Below are positions 5,212 to 12,253 of a stretch of 12,253 bases of DNA, piece by piece. The position numbers were made by a program, and so were the translations under genes. Each line of letters begins with the position of its first letter. Position 1 is the stretch's first letter. The stretch comes from Spirochaetaceae bacterium (GTDB lineage Bacteria; Spirochaetota; Spirochaetia; Treponematales; Breznakiellaceae): contig JAITXS010000162.1 in assembly GCA_031284645.1 (NCBI GenBank), forward strand, positions 1-12,253, written 5' to 3'. A model generated the notes under the pieces. The model made no database searches. It was not told where the DNA came from and saw only the letters and a list, made by a program, of their open reading frames with translations.

Positions 5212-7846
5212 ACTGGATCAAGCCCATCAACAAATACGGAAACTTGAGCGGGCGCTTAAGCAGGCAAATACTGCTATTGAACGCAACAAAGTAATAACTG
5301 CCGCTAAAGATAATTTAAATAAAATAATTTCGGACAGTGAATCGGATCTGGAAAAATACATGAGCCTGCTGCTGGAAAATTGTCCTGATATTATCATTCT
5401 CTTTGACGGGAGCGGAAGGATAGCTTATTGTACCGATGTTTTTCTCTCGATTATGCATGCTGTCAGCTTTACGAAGATCAAGGGATTATTCTATGAGGAT
5501 TTTCTGAAAGACTATGCATCCCCATCCTTTATCAAAAAAATTAATGATGTCTTTATCAAACAGACTCAGAGCAGCGATAGAACGACTGCCTATCTTCACG
5601 AAACTATAGACTTCGGGAAGGACGGAAACCCCCGAGATTACAGCATACAAGTAAGCCCCATGAAAGATGAGATGGGTGCCAATATCGGCACTATGCTGCT
5701 CTGCTATGACAATACCGAGATACATGCTGCCAGACGGGAAGCGGAAAGGGCCAATAAGGCAAAGTCCGATTTTCTCGCGACCATGTCCCACGAGATACGC
5801 ACCCCCATGAACGCCATTATCGGTATTAGCGAGCTTGCCCTGCGGGAAGAAGTATCGGCGCGTTTAACCGGATACCTTACCGAGATAAGACAGGCGGGTA
5901 ATAATCTCCTGTCGATTATCAACGACATATTGGACTTTTCAAAAATGGAATCCGGCAAACTACAGATTATCAATGCTCCCTACCGCTTAAGTTCTCTGCT
6001 CAATGATGTGGTTAATATTATACGGATAAAAGTTGCGGAAAAACCTGTTATCTTTTTGGTAAACGCCGATCCCCGAATTCCCAATAATCTTATAGGTGAT
6101 GAATCAAGAATACGCCAGATTCTGATTAATATGCTGTCCAATGCGGTAAAATACACCAAGGAAGGTTATGTAAAACTCACGGTGAGCGCCGACATCAAAG
6201 AGGATACTTCTTTGAATCTGATCTTTGAAACAGAGGACAGCGGCATAGGTATTAAACAGGAAGATTTGAAATATCTCTTTGGCGACTTTGTCCGGCTGGA
6301 CGAAAAGCATACTGGGGGAATTCAAGGCACCGGTCTGGGACTTGCCATAACACGAAGACTCTGCAAGGCTATGGGCGGAGATATTACCGTAACAAGTGAA
6401 TACGGCAAAGGTTCGGTGTTTACTGCTGTAGTTACCCAGCAAGGCCGGGGGAATGAACAGTTGGCATCGGTTGAAAATCCCGAAGCGAAAGGAGTGTTGC
6501 TTTTTAACTGTGACGATATTTACACCGATTCAATTCGTAAAACGCTGAATGGTCTTTCCGTGCCGGTCGTTACCGTCGGGAACAGGGAAGATTTGTATAA
6601 GCAGCTCGGTGAGCTCCCCTTCGCCTTTGTATCGGTTCAGGAGGCGGAAGATGCCCAGCGGACAGTCAGGGAAAGACGGTTGAGCGTCAAAATCGTGGCC
6701 CTTTCGCATTTAGGGGAAGCCCCTTTTTTTAAGGATATCCCTGTTATCAGGATGCCTGCCTATGCGATTCAGATTGCAAATATTCTGAACGGCATTTCCG
6801 CTTTCCATGAAAAAAAATACAGCGAGATCAAGTTCACCGCCCCCGAAACGCGGATACTGATTGTAGATGATATTATTACGAATCTTACGGTAGCGGAAGG
6901 GCTCCTTGCTCCCTATAAGATACAGATTGACTGCTGTACCGGAGGGCTTCAGGCTGTGCGCCTTGTTGAAAAAAATCGCTATGATATTGTTTTAATGGAC
7001 CACATGATGCCCGGCATGGACGGCATTGAAGCGGCTAAGGCCATCCGCAGCTTAAATACCGAACACAGCCAAGGGCTTATCATTATTGCCTTAACCGCCA
7101 ACGCTGTTTCGGGGATGCGGGAGATGTTTTTACAAAACGGATTTGACGATTATCTTTCCAAGCCCATAGAACTTAATAAACTTGACAGACTTTTGAGGAA
7201 ATGGATTCCTGAGGAGAAAAAGGAAAAGGTCTCTCCGGCTGTTGCACTTACGGAACGAGGAAGCGGTATGTGTATAGACGGCGTGGATATCGCTCGGGGC
7301 ATAACCATGTCCGGCGGCGGTCAGGCGGCCTACCGGAAAGTGCTCTCATCCTTCCGTAAAGACGCACTGGAACGTTTACCCCAACTGGAACATGTCCCCA
7401 CCGAACAGGAAATCGCGCTTTTTACGATTAACGTACACGCACTCAAGAGCGCCGCCGCTACTATCGGAGCTACCGCAGTATCCGAAGAGGCAGCGGAAAT
7501 GGAAAAAGCGGGGAAGGCCGGGGATATAAACGCCATTAAACAGGGCTTGGATTTTTTTCACCGGGACCTGAAAAAACTGGCGGAAGATATAGGGTCGGAG
7601 CTGGAGACCACGGTTTGCACTAAAACTGATTCCGGGGATGCCGTGAGAGAAAACGCTCCCTTGTTCACGGCGCTTCGGACGGCACTGGAACAAGAGTTGC
7701 CCGCAACTATCTACAGTATTATTTCGGAACTTGAAAACAAGGAATTTGATGCAAAAACAATGGAAATAATAAAAAATATTTCCGATTCCGTTTTGATGGC
7801 CGAATTTGAAGCGGCAATAAAAATCGTTGATGCCTTAATTAATTAA
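5201..7846 (+). CDS. Soluble hybrid histidine kinase: coiled coil, PAS, HisKA, HATPase, pseudo-receiver, receiver, HPt
   Basis: This 881-residue kinase has no membrane helix. In order: a heptad-like coiled coil (1-50); a PAS domain (about 55-170, starting LLLENCPDIIILFD); HisKA with phospho-acceptor His197 in MSHEIRTPMN; HATPase_c with N-box residues Asn310 and Asn314, DSGIG (346-350) and GTGLGLA (376-382); a degenerate receiver (about 430-535) lacking the phospho-Asp; a complete receiver (551-670) with Asp556, Asp557, phospho-acceptor Asp600 in MDHMMPG, Thr632 and Lys654 in SKP; and an HPt domain (about 690-800) with His746 in NVHALKSAA. A helical tail (815-881) ends the protein. The GTG start overlaps the FIST stop by 11 nt and has GGTGG 6 nt upstream. 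It probably autophosphorylates at His197, passes phosphate to Asp600 and His746, then to the HD-GYP regulator 35 bp downstream. Confidence 0.93.
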   Translation: MVSELDQAHQQIRKLERALKQANTAIERNKVITAAKDNLNKIISDSESDLEKYMSLLLENCPDIIILFDGSGRIAYCTDVFLSIMHAVSFTKIKGLFYEDFLKDYASPSFIKKINDVFIKQTQSSDRTTAYLHETIDFGKDGNPRDYSIQVSPMKDEMGANIGTMLLCYDNTEIHAARREAERANKAKSDFLATMSHEIRTPMNAIIGISELALREEVSARLTGYLTEIRQAGNNLLSIINDILDFSKMESGKLQIINAPYRLSSLLNDVVNIIRIKVAEKPVIFLVNADPRIPNNLIGDESRIRQILINMLSNAVKYTKEGYVKLTVSADIKEDTSLNLIFETEDSGIGIKQEDLKYLFGDFVRLDEKHTGGIQGTGLGLAITRRLCKAMGGDITVTSEYGKGSVFTAVVTQQGRGNEQLASVENPEAKGVLLFNCDDIYTDSIRKTLNGLSVPVVTVGNREDLYKQLGELPFAFVSVQEAEDAQRTVRERRLSVKIVALSHLGEAPFFKDIPVIRMPAYAIQIANILNGISAFHEKKYSEIKFTAPETRILIVDDIITNLTVAEGLLAPYKIQIDCCTGGLQAVRLVEKNRYDIVLMDHMMPGMDGIEAAKAIRSLNTEHSQGLIIIALTANAVSGMREMFLQNGFDDYLSKPIELNKLDRLLRKWIPEEKKEKVSPAVALTERGSGMCIDGVDIARGITMSGGGQAAYRKVLSSFRKDALERLPQLEHVPTEQEIALFTINVHALKSAAATIGATAVSEEAAEMEKAGKAGDINAIKQGLDFFHRDLKKLAEDIGSELETTVCTKTDSGDAVRENAPLFTALRTALEQELPATIYSIISELENKEFDAKTMEIIKNISDSVLMAEFEAAIKIVDALIN

Positions 7847-7881
7847 AAACAAAAAGAAATCATTATAAAAAGGTGGTATAC

Positions 7882-8961
7882 ATGGAAGATGTAAAGGAAA
7901 CTATATTTCTGGTAGATGATAATTCCACGAATCTTATGAACGGAATGAATCTGTTAAACGCCCGATATAATGTTTTTACCGCCCCCTCTGCAAAAAAAAT
8001 GTTCAGCCTTATGGAAAAACACCGGCCCGACCTTATACTGATGGATATTGAAATGCCCGAGATGAACGGCTATGAAGCGATCAAGATCCTTAAATCAAAC
8101 CCGGAAACACGGGATATTCCGGTTATTTTTCTTACCGGAAAAAACGATGTTAACAGCGAGTTGGAGGGTTTGAATGCAGGCGCTCTGGATTATATATCAA
8201 AGCCTTTTGTCCCGCCCCTGCTGCTTAAGCGCATAGAAGTCCACCTTTTAATCGAAACCCAGAAACATACCATGAAGCAGCAGCGGGAGGAGCTTAAGAA
8301 TTTTAATGAAAATTTACAGCAGATGGTTGACGAAAAGACCAAGACTGTCGTTGAATTACAAGACTCTATTCTTAAAACCGTAGCAGATATAGTTGAATGT
8401 AGGGATGATATTACCGGTGGACATATTGAGCGCACCCAACGGGGAGTGGGCCTTCTGGTTGAACTCATTAAGGATCATCCTTGCTATCGTAGTGATATGT
8501 CGGAATGGAATATCAAATTGTTATTGCAATCCTCCCAGCTGCATGATGTTGGAAAGATCGCTATCAGCGACCGTATTTTACAAAAACCCGGCTGTCTGAC
8601 CAAAGAAGAATTTGAAGAAATGAAAAAGCATACTGTTTTGGGTGTTCAAATTATTGAAAAAATAGAGGCCACTACCAAAGCCAATGACTTTCTTAAATAC
8701 GCCAAGATTTTTGCCGGAACTCATCACGAGAGATGGGACGGATCAGGATACCCTGGAGGACTGAAAGGTGAAATGATACCTCTTCAGAGTAGAATTATGG
8801 CTATAGCCGATGTCTATGATGCCCTCACTTCGGAGCGTCCTTATAAAAAAGCCTTTCCCCATGAAGAAGCGGTACGGATTATTACCGAAGGAAGAGGAAC
8901 TCAGTTTGATCCGGTTTTAACGGATATGTTTATAGAGTCGGCGGGTTTATTCAAGAATTGA
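7882..8961 (+). CDS. Response regulator with HD-GYP c-di-GMP phosphodiesterase output
   Basis: This 359-residue protein has an N-terminal receiver (6-125) with Asp12, Asp13, phospho-acceptor Asp55 in MDIEMPE, Thr85 and Lys107 in SKP. A coiled-coil linker (125-165) follows, then an HD-GYP domain (about 165-355). The metal and catalytic signature is complete: His181 (HIERT), HD at 221-222 with Lys225 (LHDVGK), His250, HH at 281-282, DGSGYP (286-291) and Asp310 (IADVYDAL). HD-GYP domains hydrolyse cyclic di-GMP, so the output is likely lowering of c-di-GMP on phosphorylation, affecting motility or surface behaviour. The ATG at 7882 is chosen because AGGTGG (7871-7876) lies 5 nt upstream; an in-frame GTG at 7873 falls inside that site. 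It is co-oriented with the kinase after a 35-bp gap and is its natural phosphorelay target. Confidence 0.95.
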   Translation: MEDVKETIFLVDDNSTNLMNGMNLLNARYNVFTAPSAKKMFSLMEKHRPDLILMDIEMPEMNGYEAIKILKSNPETRDIPVIFLTGKNDVNSELEGLNAGALDYISKPFVPPLLLKRIEVHLLIETQKHTMKQQREELKNFNENLQQMVDEKTKTVVELQDSILKTVADIVECRDDITGGHIERTQRGVGLLVELIKDHPCYRSDMSEWNIKLLLQSSQLHDVGKIAISDRILQKPGCLTKEEFEEMKKHTVLGVQIIEKIEATTKANDFLKYAKIFAGTHHERWDGSGYPGGLKGEMIPLQSRIMAIADVYDALTSERPYKKAFPHEEAVRIITEGRGTQFDPVLTDMFIESAGLFKN

Positions 8962-9103
8962 GGCGAAAAAAGCCGTGCTTCATCCGTCTTTTACCGCCAA
9001 AACCTTAAAAAATCAGCATTACGATTACTCGTGTATTCAATTAAAAAGAAACGATACAACTATTGGGGGAAATGAATAGCAGGAAGCATCAGGATTTAAC
9101 GAC
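8962..9103. other. Spacer between signalling operon and tRNA scar
   Basis: No gene is recognised in these 142 bases. GGCGAAAA near the HD-GYP stop could pair loosely with TTTTACCGCC near 8985-8994, but the stem has a bulge and no clean U-run follows, so I do not call it a terminator. The sequence is A+T-rich from about 9004 to the tRNA fragment. Confidence 0.3.
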
Positions 9104-9148
9104 AGGCGCCGGGCGGAATCGAACCGTCGCATAAAGGTTTTGCAGACC
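9104..9148 (-). pseudogene. 3' fragment of tRNA-Cys(GCA), probable element attachment-site scar
   Basis: Read on the minus strand from 9148, the sequence runs through an anticodon loop CTGCAAA with anticodon GCA (9143-9141), a 3' anticodon stem, a short variable region, a T-arm with loop TTCGATT, the acceptor 3' strand CGGCGCC and discriminator U at 9104. Spacing matches tRNA-Cys from about position 29 to 73. The 5' half is missing: bases beyond 9148 do not continue the anticodon stem (the two outer pairs fail) and no D-arm follows. One T-stem pair is A-C, suggesting the copy is not under selection. No CCA is encoded. This is the usual remnant left at the far end of an element that integrated into a tRNA 3' end. 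Confidence 0.75.
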
Positions 9149-9167
9149 AGGTTTTTCTTCCCAAGAG

Positions 9168-9198
9168 CTTCTTTTTCCCAGTATGCATGATATAATGC
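9168..9198 (+). promoter_or_regulatory. higBA promoter with operator over the -10 box
   Basis: A perfect TATAAT lies at 9191-9196, preceded by TG at 9188-9189, giving an extended -10 (TGATATAAT). A poor -35 candidate, CTTCTT, sits at 9168-9173 with a 17-bp spacer. The -10 is embedded in a near-palindrome, GCATGATATAATGC (9185-9198, 12 of 14 symmetric), a sensible site for HigA autorepression. It lies 55 bp upstream of the higB start. Confidence 0.6.
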
Positions 9199-9250
9199 CT
9201 GGAAGAAGATAGTCGGATTTGACGCCTTATGGGGGATGGAAAGATAGACG

Positions 9251-9532
9251 ATGATTAAGTCATTCGATGATAAGGAAACCGAAAAACTCTTTAATGGCAT
9301 GACATCAAAGAAATTGCCACTGGATATTCAAATGCGGGCATTCAACAAACTGACCGCTATTCATGCTGCAAATGTCATTGAAGATTTAAGGATACCGCCA
9401 TCAAACCATCTTGAAGCGCTCAAGGATGATAGAAAAGGGCAGTATTCTATACGGATTAATGACAAGTATAGGGTGTGCTTCATTTGGAATGACAACAATG
9501 CGGACAATGTCGAGATTGTGGATTATCACTAA
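9251..9532 (+). CDS. higB: HigB-type toxin, RelE/ParE superfamily mRNA interferase
   Basis: This 93-residue protein spans the whole family. It opens MIKSFDDKETEKLF, the typical HigB start, has LEALKDDRKGQYSIRIN (54-70) in the middle, YRVCFIW (73-79), and ends in DYH (91-93). Known HigB toxins cut ribosome-bound mRNA; by alignment from memory to Proteus HigB, Lys58, Arg74 and the C-terminal Asp91-Tyr92-His93 occupy active-site positions, while Glu55 replaces the catalytic-region His, a common variant. GGAAAG (9238-9243) about 7 nt upstream supports the ATG. Toxin-first order is characteristic of higBA. It is the first gene inside the region bounded by the tRNA scar. Confidence 0.9.
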   Translation: MIKSFDDKETEKLFNGMTSKKLPLDIQMRAFNKLTAIHAANVIEDLRIPPSNHLEALKDDRKGQYSIRINDKYRVCFIWNDNNADNVEIVDYH

Positions 9533-9546
9533 GGGTTTTACCCTCG

Positions 9547-9588
9547 TAGACAAAATAAAGATTATTCCGTAGTATGTAATACGGAATA
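9547..9588 (+). promoter_or_regulatory. Internal promoter and palindrome between higB and higA
   Basis: The 70-bp gap between toxin and antitoxin contains perfect 9-bp inverted arms TATTCCGTA (9563-9571) and TACGGAATA (9580-9588) with an 8-nt spacer. A possible second promoter, TAGACA (9547-9552), 17 bp, TAGTAT (9570-9575), would place its -10 inside this palindrome. It could be a HigA operator, which would let antitoxin be made independently of toxin, or an RNA hairpin ahead of the higA RBS. Confidence 0.45.
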
Positions 9589-9602
9589 GACAAGGAGTTC
9601 TT

Positions 9603-9905
9603 ATGGATGAGTATATTCAGCTTGACCACATTGGTAAGTACCTGCAAGAGGAATTTATGCAGCCCTGGAAACTCTCACAGAACGCATTGGCGCGGGCTAT
9701 TGATGTCCCTCCCAACCGCATAACCGATATTGTTAATGGTAAACGCGGTATCAGCGCTGATACTGATTTGCGTTTGACTACGCTTTTTGGCCTTTCAGAA
9801 GGTTATTTCCTGCGCTTTCAGGAGCATATTGAGACAACCTTAGCAAAGCGCAAGATTGAATATATTTTAAAAAAAATCAAGCCCCTACCAGCAGTTATGG
9901 TATAG
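9603..9905 (+). CDS. higA: HigA-type antitoxin, XRE-family DNA-binding protein
   Basis: This 100-residue antitoxin has an XRE helix-turn-helix at about residues 24-62: LSQNALARAIDVPPNRITDI (24-43), the very conserved VNGKRGISADT (44-54), then LRLTTLFGLSEGYFL (56-70). The C-terminal part is a charged helix. HigA binds and blocks HigB and represses its own promoter. AGGAG (9593-9597) sits 5 nt before the ATG. The gene is followed after only 9 bp by the large open frame at 9915, so the antitoxin pair and that gene are likely co-transcribed. Confidence 0.92.
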   Translation: MDEYIQLDHIGKYLQEEFMQPWKLSQNALARAIDVPPNRITDIVNGKRGISADTDLRLTTLFGLSEGYFLRFQEHIETTLAKRKIEYILKKIKPLPAVMV

Positions 9906-9914
9906 GAGACTGAG

Positions 9915-12253
9915 ATGATGATATTACTCGAATTTCATATTTTTAAAAAGTCTCAACCCGATCTACAGCCTTTTATATTTTGGTCTTGTGCTCTCGAAGC
10001 AGACAGTTCTATAACAGAAGTTGATTTTGTATATCTAAATCGCAATAATACCTATGCCATTGAGGGTTGTACAGAATTCAGATTGCGTATCACATATAAA
10101 GAGTTGACACGCCAAATCATAGATCAATATTGCAAGGACCATATCAAACGCCCAAACTATTTTATTGCATCGGATAAAACATTCCTAACCGGTTCTCCAT
10201 ACAGTCATTCGTCTTCAAATGTCGAAACCTACTATAAAAACACCAAAGAGTTTATCGCGGATCTAAAAAATAAATTGGGCCTTGACTCTGACTACAAAAT
10301 CAATCAATTACAATTAAGCACGATTGAAACAATAAAAAATAATATAGGTATAGATATATTGCGAAATGAATCAATCGCCGGTGCTTTATCAATTTATAAA
10401 CGCTTACCTGCATTTCATGTTGGAGGAAATTTCAATATAGACCGCGGAGAAAGATATGTAACTATTTATTCGCTTGATGGTGATAAAATTTTTCCTGATG
10501 CTTTTATCAATATTGATATAATTGATGAACAAAAGAATCTTTATAATATGCATTGTAAATTTGTCAATAATAAGAAATACACATTACCATCTTCAGAAAA
10601 TGATTTGGAGCAGTTCTCCCAAATTCATATATCAATATTTGATTGCGTGAAACATGAAACGGAAATAAAAAACAAAAATGATGCGGTCTACCAAAAAATA
10701 TATGAGGAAACATTTCATCTGCTAAGATCATTTAGCATTGGCATGTCTGTAGGTGGCGGACATTCCAAAATTGTACGCAACAGATTTTTGAATAAACCAA
10801 AAGACAAAGTTGATGTTTATGATCATATCGACAAGATATCAAATAAGAACAACAAAGACTTTTTCGACTTGGAATATGATTACAAAATGCAATTATTTGG
10901 TACAAAGAAAGAATTTCTTTGTTCAAGATACTTTAGTAATGATAAAAAAGGACGAGAACAATTTCTTGAATTTATTCGGGAGGTTTTAACCATAGCAAAA
11001 AATGCCGTCGTGATAGATGCATATTTTGATAACTCCGGGCTGGATGATTTTATCGCATGTTCTAGTAATAGCGTTAATTTGACTATCATTACGACGGACC
11101 CAAAAAGTAAAGATTACAAACGTAAAAACGCTATCAACCTTCTTGCTAATATTTACAAAACATTGCCCGAATGTAAAGTTTATTTTACGGATAAAATTCA
11201 TGACAGATATTTATATATTGAAGACCAAACAGGGGAAAAACTCTATTCGTTTTCTAATTCCTGGAATGGATTAGTGAATAATTACAGCTTATACATTCAA
11301 GAAGTTCCATTACAAATATCATTGCGAATATATGAAGAAATCCAGCATTATACATCAGATAAAAACATTCAAGATAAACCACATATTGGAAAAAAACAAA
11401 AAAAAAGCAGTGGGAATAAAAAAAACTATACTAAAAAATATGTAGAGGAACTTTCACATACAATTCGTGCAATGCCGTCAAATGTTAACATTGATACATT
11501 TATTGAAACAGCATCTGAGTATTTCAGAGCGCACTATTTTGGAAAAGCAGATAAGGGGAAAATATGTTCAGAATTAACTCTCTGTATTCAGAATATTCAA
11601 GAAACTGAAATAAATGGTATTATCGAGAAATTATCAAAAATGATGCTTGAAAAGCAACGACATCAATTTGAAGAAGAGTCAACATTTATTGATGGCAAGC
11701 CATTTCCCTGGTACGATACTCCGCAAAAATGTTATAGACGCTTAGCTGGTGGCCCTTCATGGGGTCAACGCTCATATCAGCTAGAACTTGATTATGGTAT
11801 ATCAGAACTTTTGGCGCTTTTTTTTCAAATATACCCTTTGCAAGTAATAGAAATACTGCAGGAACAAGAAAAGAAGATTTGCGTTATGACATTATTGGTA
11901 AAAAATCGGAAAGACCAAATTGCTTATCATGTTTCAGAAAATATAATCAGTTCCTTTTTATGTGATTTGTATCCTGCAAAAGGTACTTTGTCAGAAAATA
12001 CTCAAATATTTATTAATAAATGCAACCAGTACAGTTATATACGAATATTTTTTGCATTAATACTAATTGATAAACTGATATTCGATTATGAAAAAAATCA
12101 GCTTACGTTTTCCGGCCTCATGAATTCGTTTCAGCTTATTAATCTTAATGACAAAGAAAAAGCAATAATACTTGGCAGCGCATTTAATCGTATATCTTTG
12201 CAGCAACGAGTAACCGACTTCCAAAATGACATTAAAGGAAAAATCGCAAATTT
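9915..12253 (+). CDS. Large accessory protein with central PLD-like domain, 3' end outside window (VPA1262-like?)
   Basis: From ATG 9915 the frame is open to the window edge: at least 779 codons with no stop. GGAG (9905-9908), 6 nt upstream, supports the start. Residues 1-330 match no domain I can name. A phospholipase-D-like lobe follows: SRYFSNDKKGREQF (337-350), VVIDAYFDNSGLDD (365-378), then HDRYLYIE (429-436) and SFSNSWNG (445-452). This is an HxKx4D-type motif changed to HxRx4E, with the Asn/Ser/Gly strand that follows in the superfamily. A Lys-rich linker (493-509) precedes a mostly helical C-terminal region with PFPWYDTPQKCYRRLAGGPS (596-615). The protein has no signal peptide or clear membrane segments. 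I recall the same order (novel N-domain, then PLD-like HDR motif) in VPA1262-family island proteins, but have not verified it. Base composition is far more A+T-rich than the chromosomal genes to the left, suggesting transfer. Nuclease activity or a defence role is inferred, not shown. Confidence 0.85.
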   Translation, partial: MMILLEFHIFKKSQPDLQPFIFWSCALEADSSITEVDFVYLNRNNTYAIEGCTEFRLRITYKELTRQIIDQYCKDHIKRPNYFIASDKTFLTGSPYSHSSSNVETYYKNTKEFIADLKNKLGLDSDYKINQLQLSTIETIKNNIGIDILRNESIAGALSIYKRLPAFHVGGNFNIDRGERYVTIYSLDGDKIFPDAFINIDIIDEQKNLYNMHCKFVNNKKYTLPSSENDLEQFSQIHISIFDCVKHETEIKNKNDAVYQKIYEETFHLLRSFSIGMSVGGGHSKIVRNRFLNKPKDKVDVYDHIDKISNKNNKDFFDLEYDYKMQLFGTKKEFLCSRYFSNDKKGREQFLEFIREVLTIAKNAVVIDAYFDNSGLDDFIACSSNSVNLTIITTDPKSKDYKRKNAINLLANIYKTLPECKVYFTDKIHDRYLYIEDQTGEKLYSFSNSWNGLVNNYSLYIQEVPLQISLRIYEEIQHYTSDKNIQDKPHIGKKQKKSSGNKKNYTKKYVEELSHTIRAMPSNVNIDTFIETASEYFRAHYFGKADKGKICSELTLCIQNIQETEINGIIEKLSKMMLEKQRHQFEEESTFIDGKPFPWYDTPQKCYRRLAGGPSWGQRSYQLELDYGISELLALFFQIYPLQVIEILQEQEKKICVMTLLVKNRKDQIAYHVSENIISSFLCDLYPAKGTLSENTQIFINKCNQYSYIRIFFALILIDKLIFDYEKNQLTFSGLMNSFQLINLNDKEKAIILGSAFNRISLQQRVTDFQNDIKGKIAN

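Noticed and set aside
9104..9148. Complete functional tRNA-Cys
   Set aside because: No D-arm or 5' acceptor strand lies upstream on the minus strand, and the T-stem has an A-C mismatch.
9037..9300. 87-codon minus-strand frame across the tRNA fragment and higB start
   Set aside because: It runs through the tRNA-Cys remnant and the higB promoter and has no family resemblance.
10732..11201. Several short minus-strand frames inside the large right-hand gene
   Set aside because: They are shadows of the uninterrupted plus-strand frame that runs from 9915 to the window end.

Overview
The window looks like a chromosome segment from a spirochaete, probably a Treponema-like, host-associated or gut anaerobe. 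I base that on overall protein character: an anaerobe-type cobalt/nickel ECF transporter, a FIST-kinase/HD-GYP signalling set and HigBA. No rRNA or other phylogenetic marker is present, so the taxonomic call is tentative.

Layout. (1) 1-540: a divergent pair. The N-terminus of an MBOAT/AlgI-type O-acyltransferase runs off the left edge on the minus strand, and a small XRE-type regulator lies on the plus strand. Between them is a regular operator array, with the octamer TCTATAGA recurring every 21 bp. (2) 541-938: a gene-poor leader holding a clear intrinsic terminator or attenuator just before cbiM. (3) 939-3747: cbiM, cbiQ and cbiO, a complete cobalt/nickel ECF uptake system. The membrane subunit carries an extra C-terminal domain where a separate CbiN would be expected. 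(4) 3748-4041: a spacer that looks like an eroded gene. (5) 4042-8961: a three-gene signalling unit made of a FIST ligand-binding protein, a soluble PAS/hybrid histidine kinase with pseudo-receiver, receiver and HPt domains, and a receiver/HD-GYP c-di-GMP phosphodiesterase. All phosphotransfer residues are visible, so a His-Asp-His-Asp relay ending in c-di-GMP breakdown is the natural reading.

(6) 9104-9148: the 3' part of a tRNA-Cys(GCA) gene on the minus strand, starting in the anticodon stem-loop and ending at discriminator U73, with no 5' half. This is the usual scar of a tRNA-targeting integrative element. Its orientation predicts that the element lies to the right and that an intact tRNA-Cys closes it beyond the window. 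(7) 9251-12253: what lies on that side is a higBA toxin-antitoxin pair followed 9 nt later by a very A+T-rich open frame of at least 779 codons with no stop before the window ends. That large protein has an uncharacterised N-terminal region, a central phospholipase-D-like lobe with a degenerate HxRx4E signature, a lysine-rich linker and an unrecognised C-terminal region. It resembles the VPA1262-type proteins of accessory islands as I remember them, but this is not verified. It is the best candidate here for a little-described, defence-type system.

The right-hand 3 kb therefore reads as the edge of a mobile island fused to an ordinary chromosomal region of metal uptake and signalling genes.
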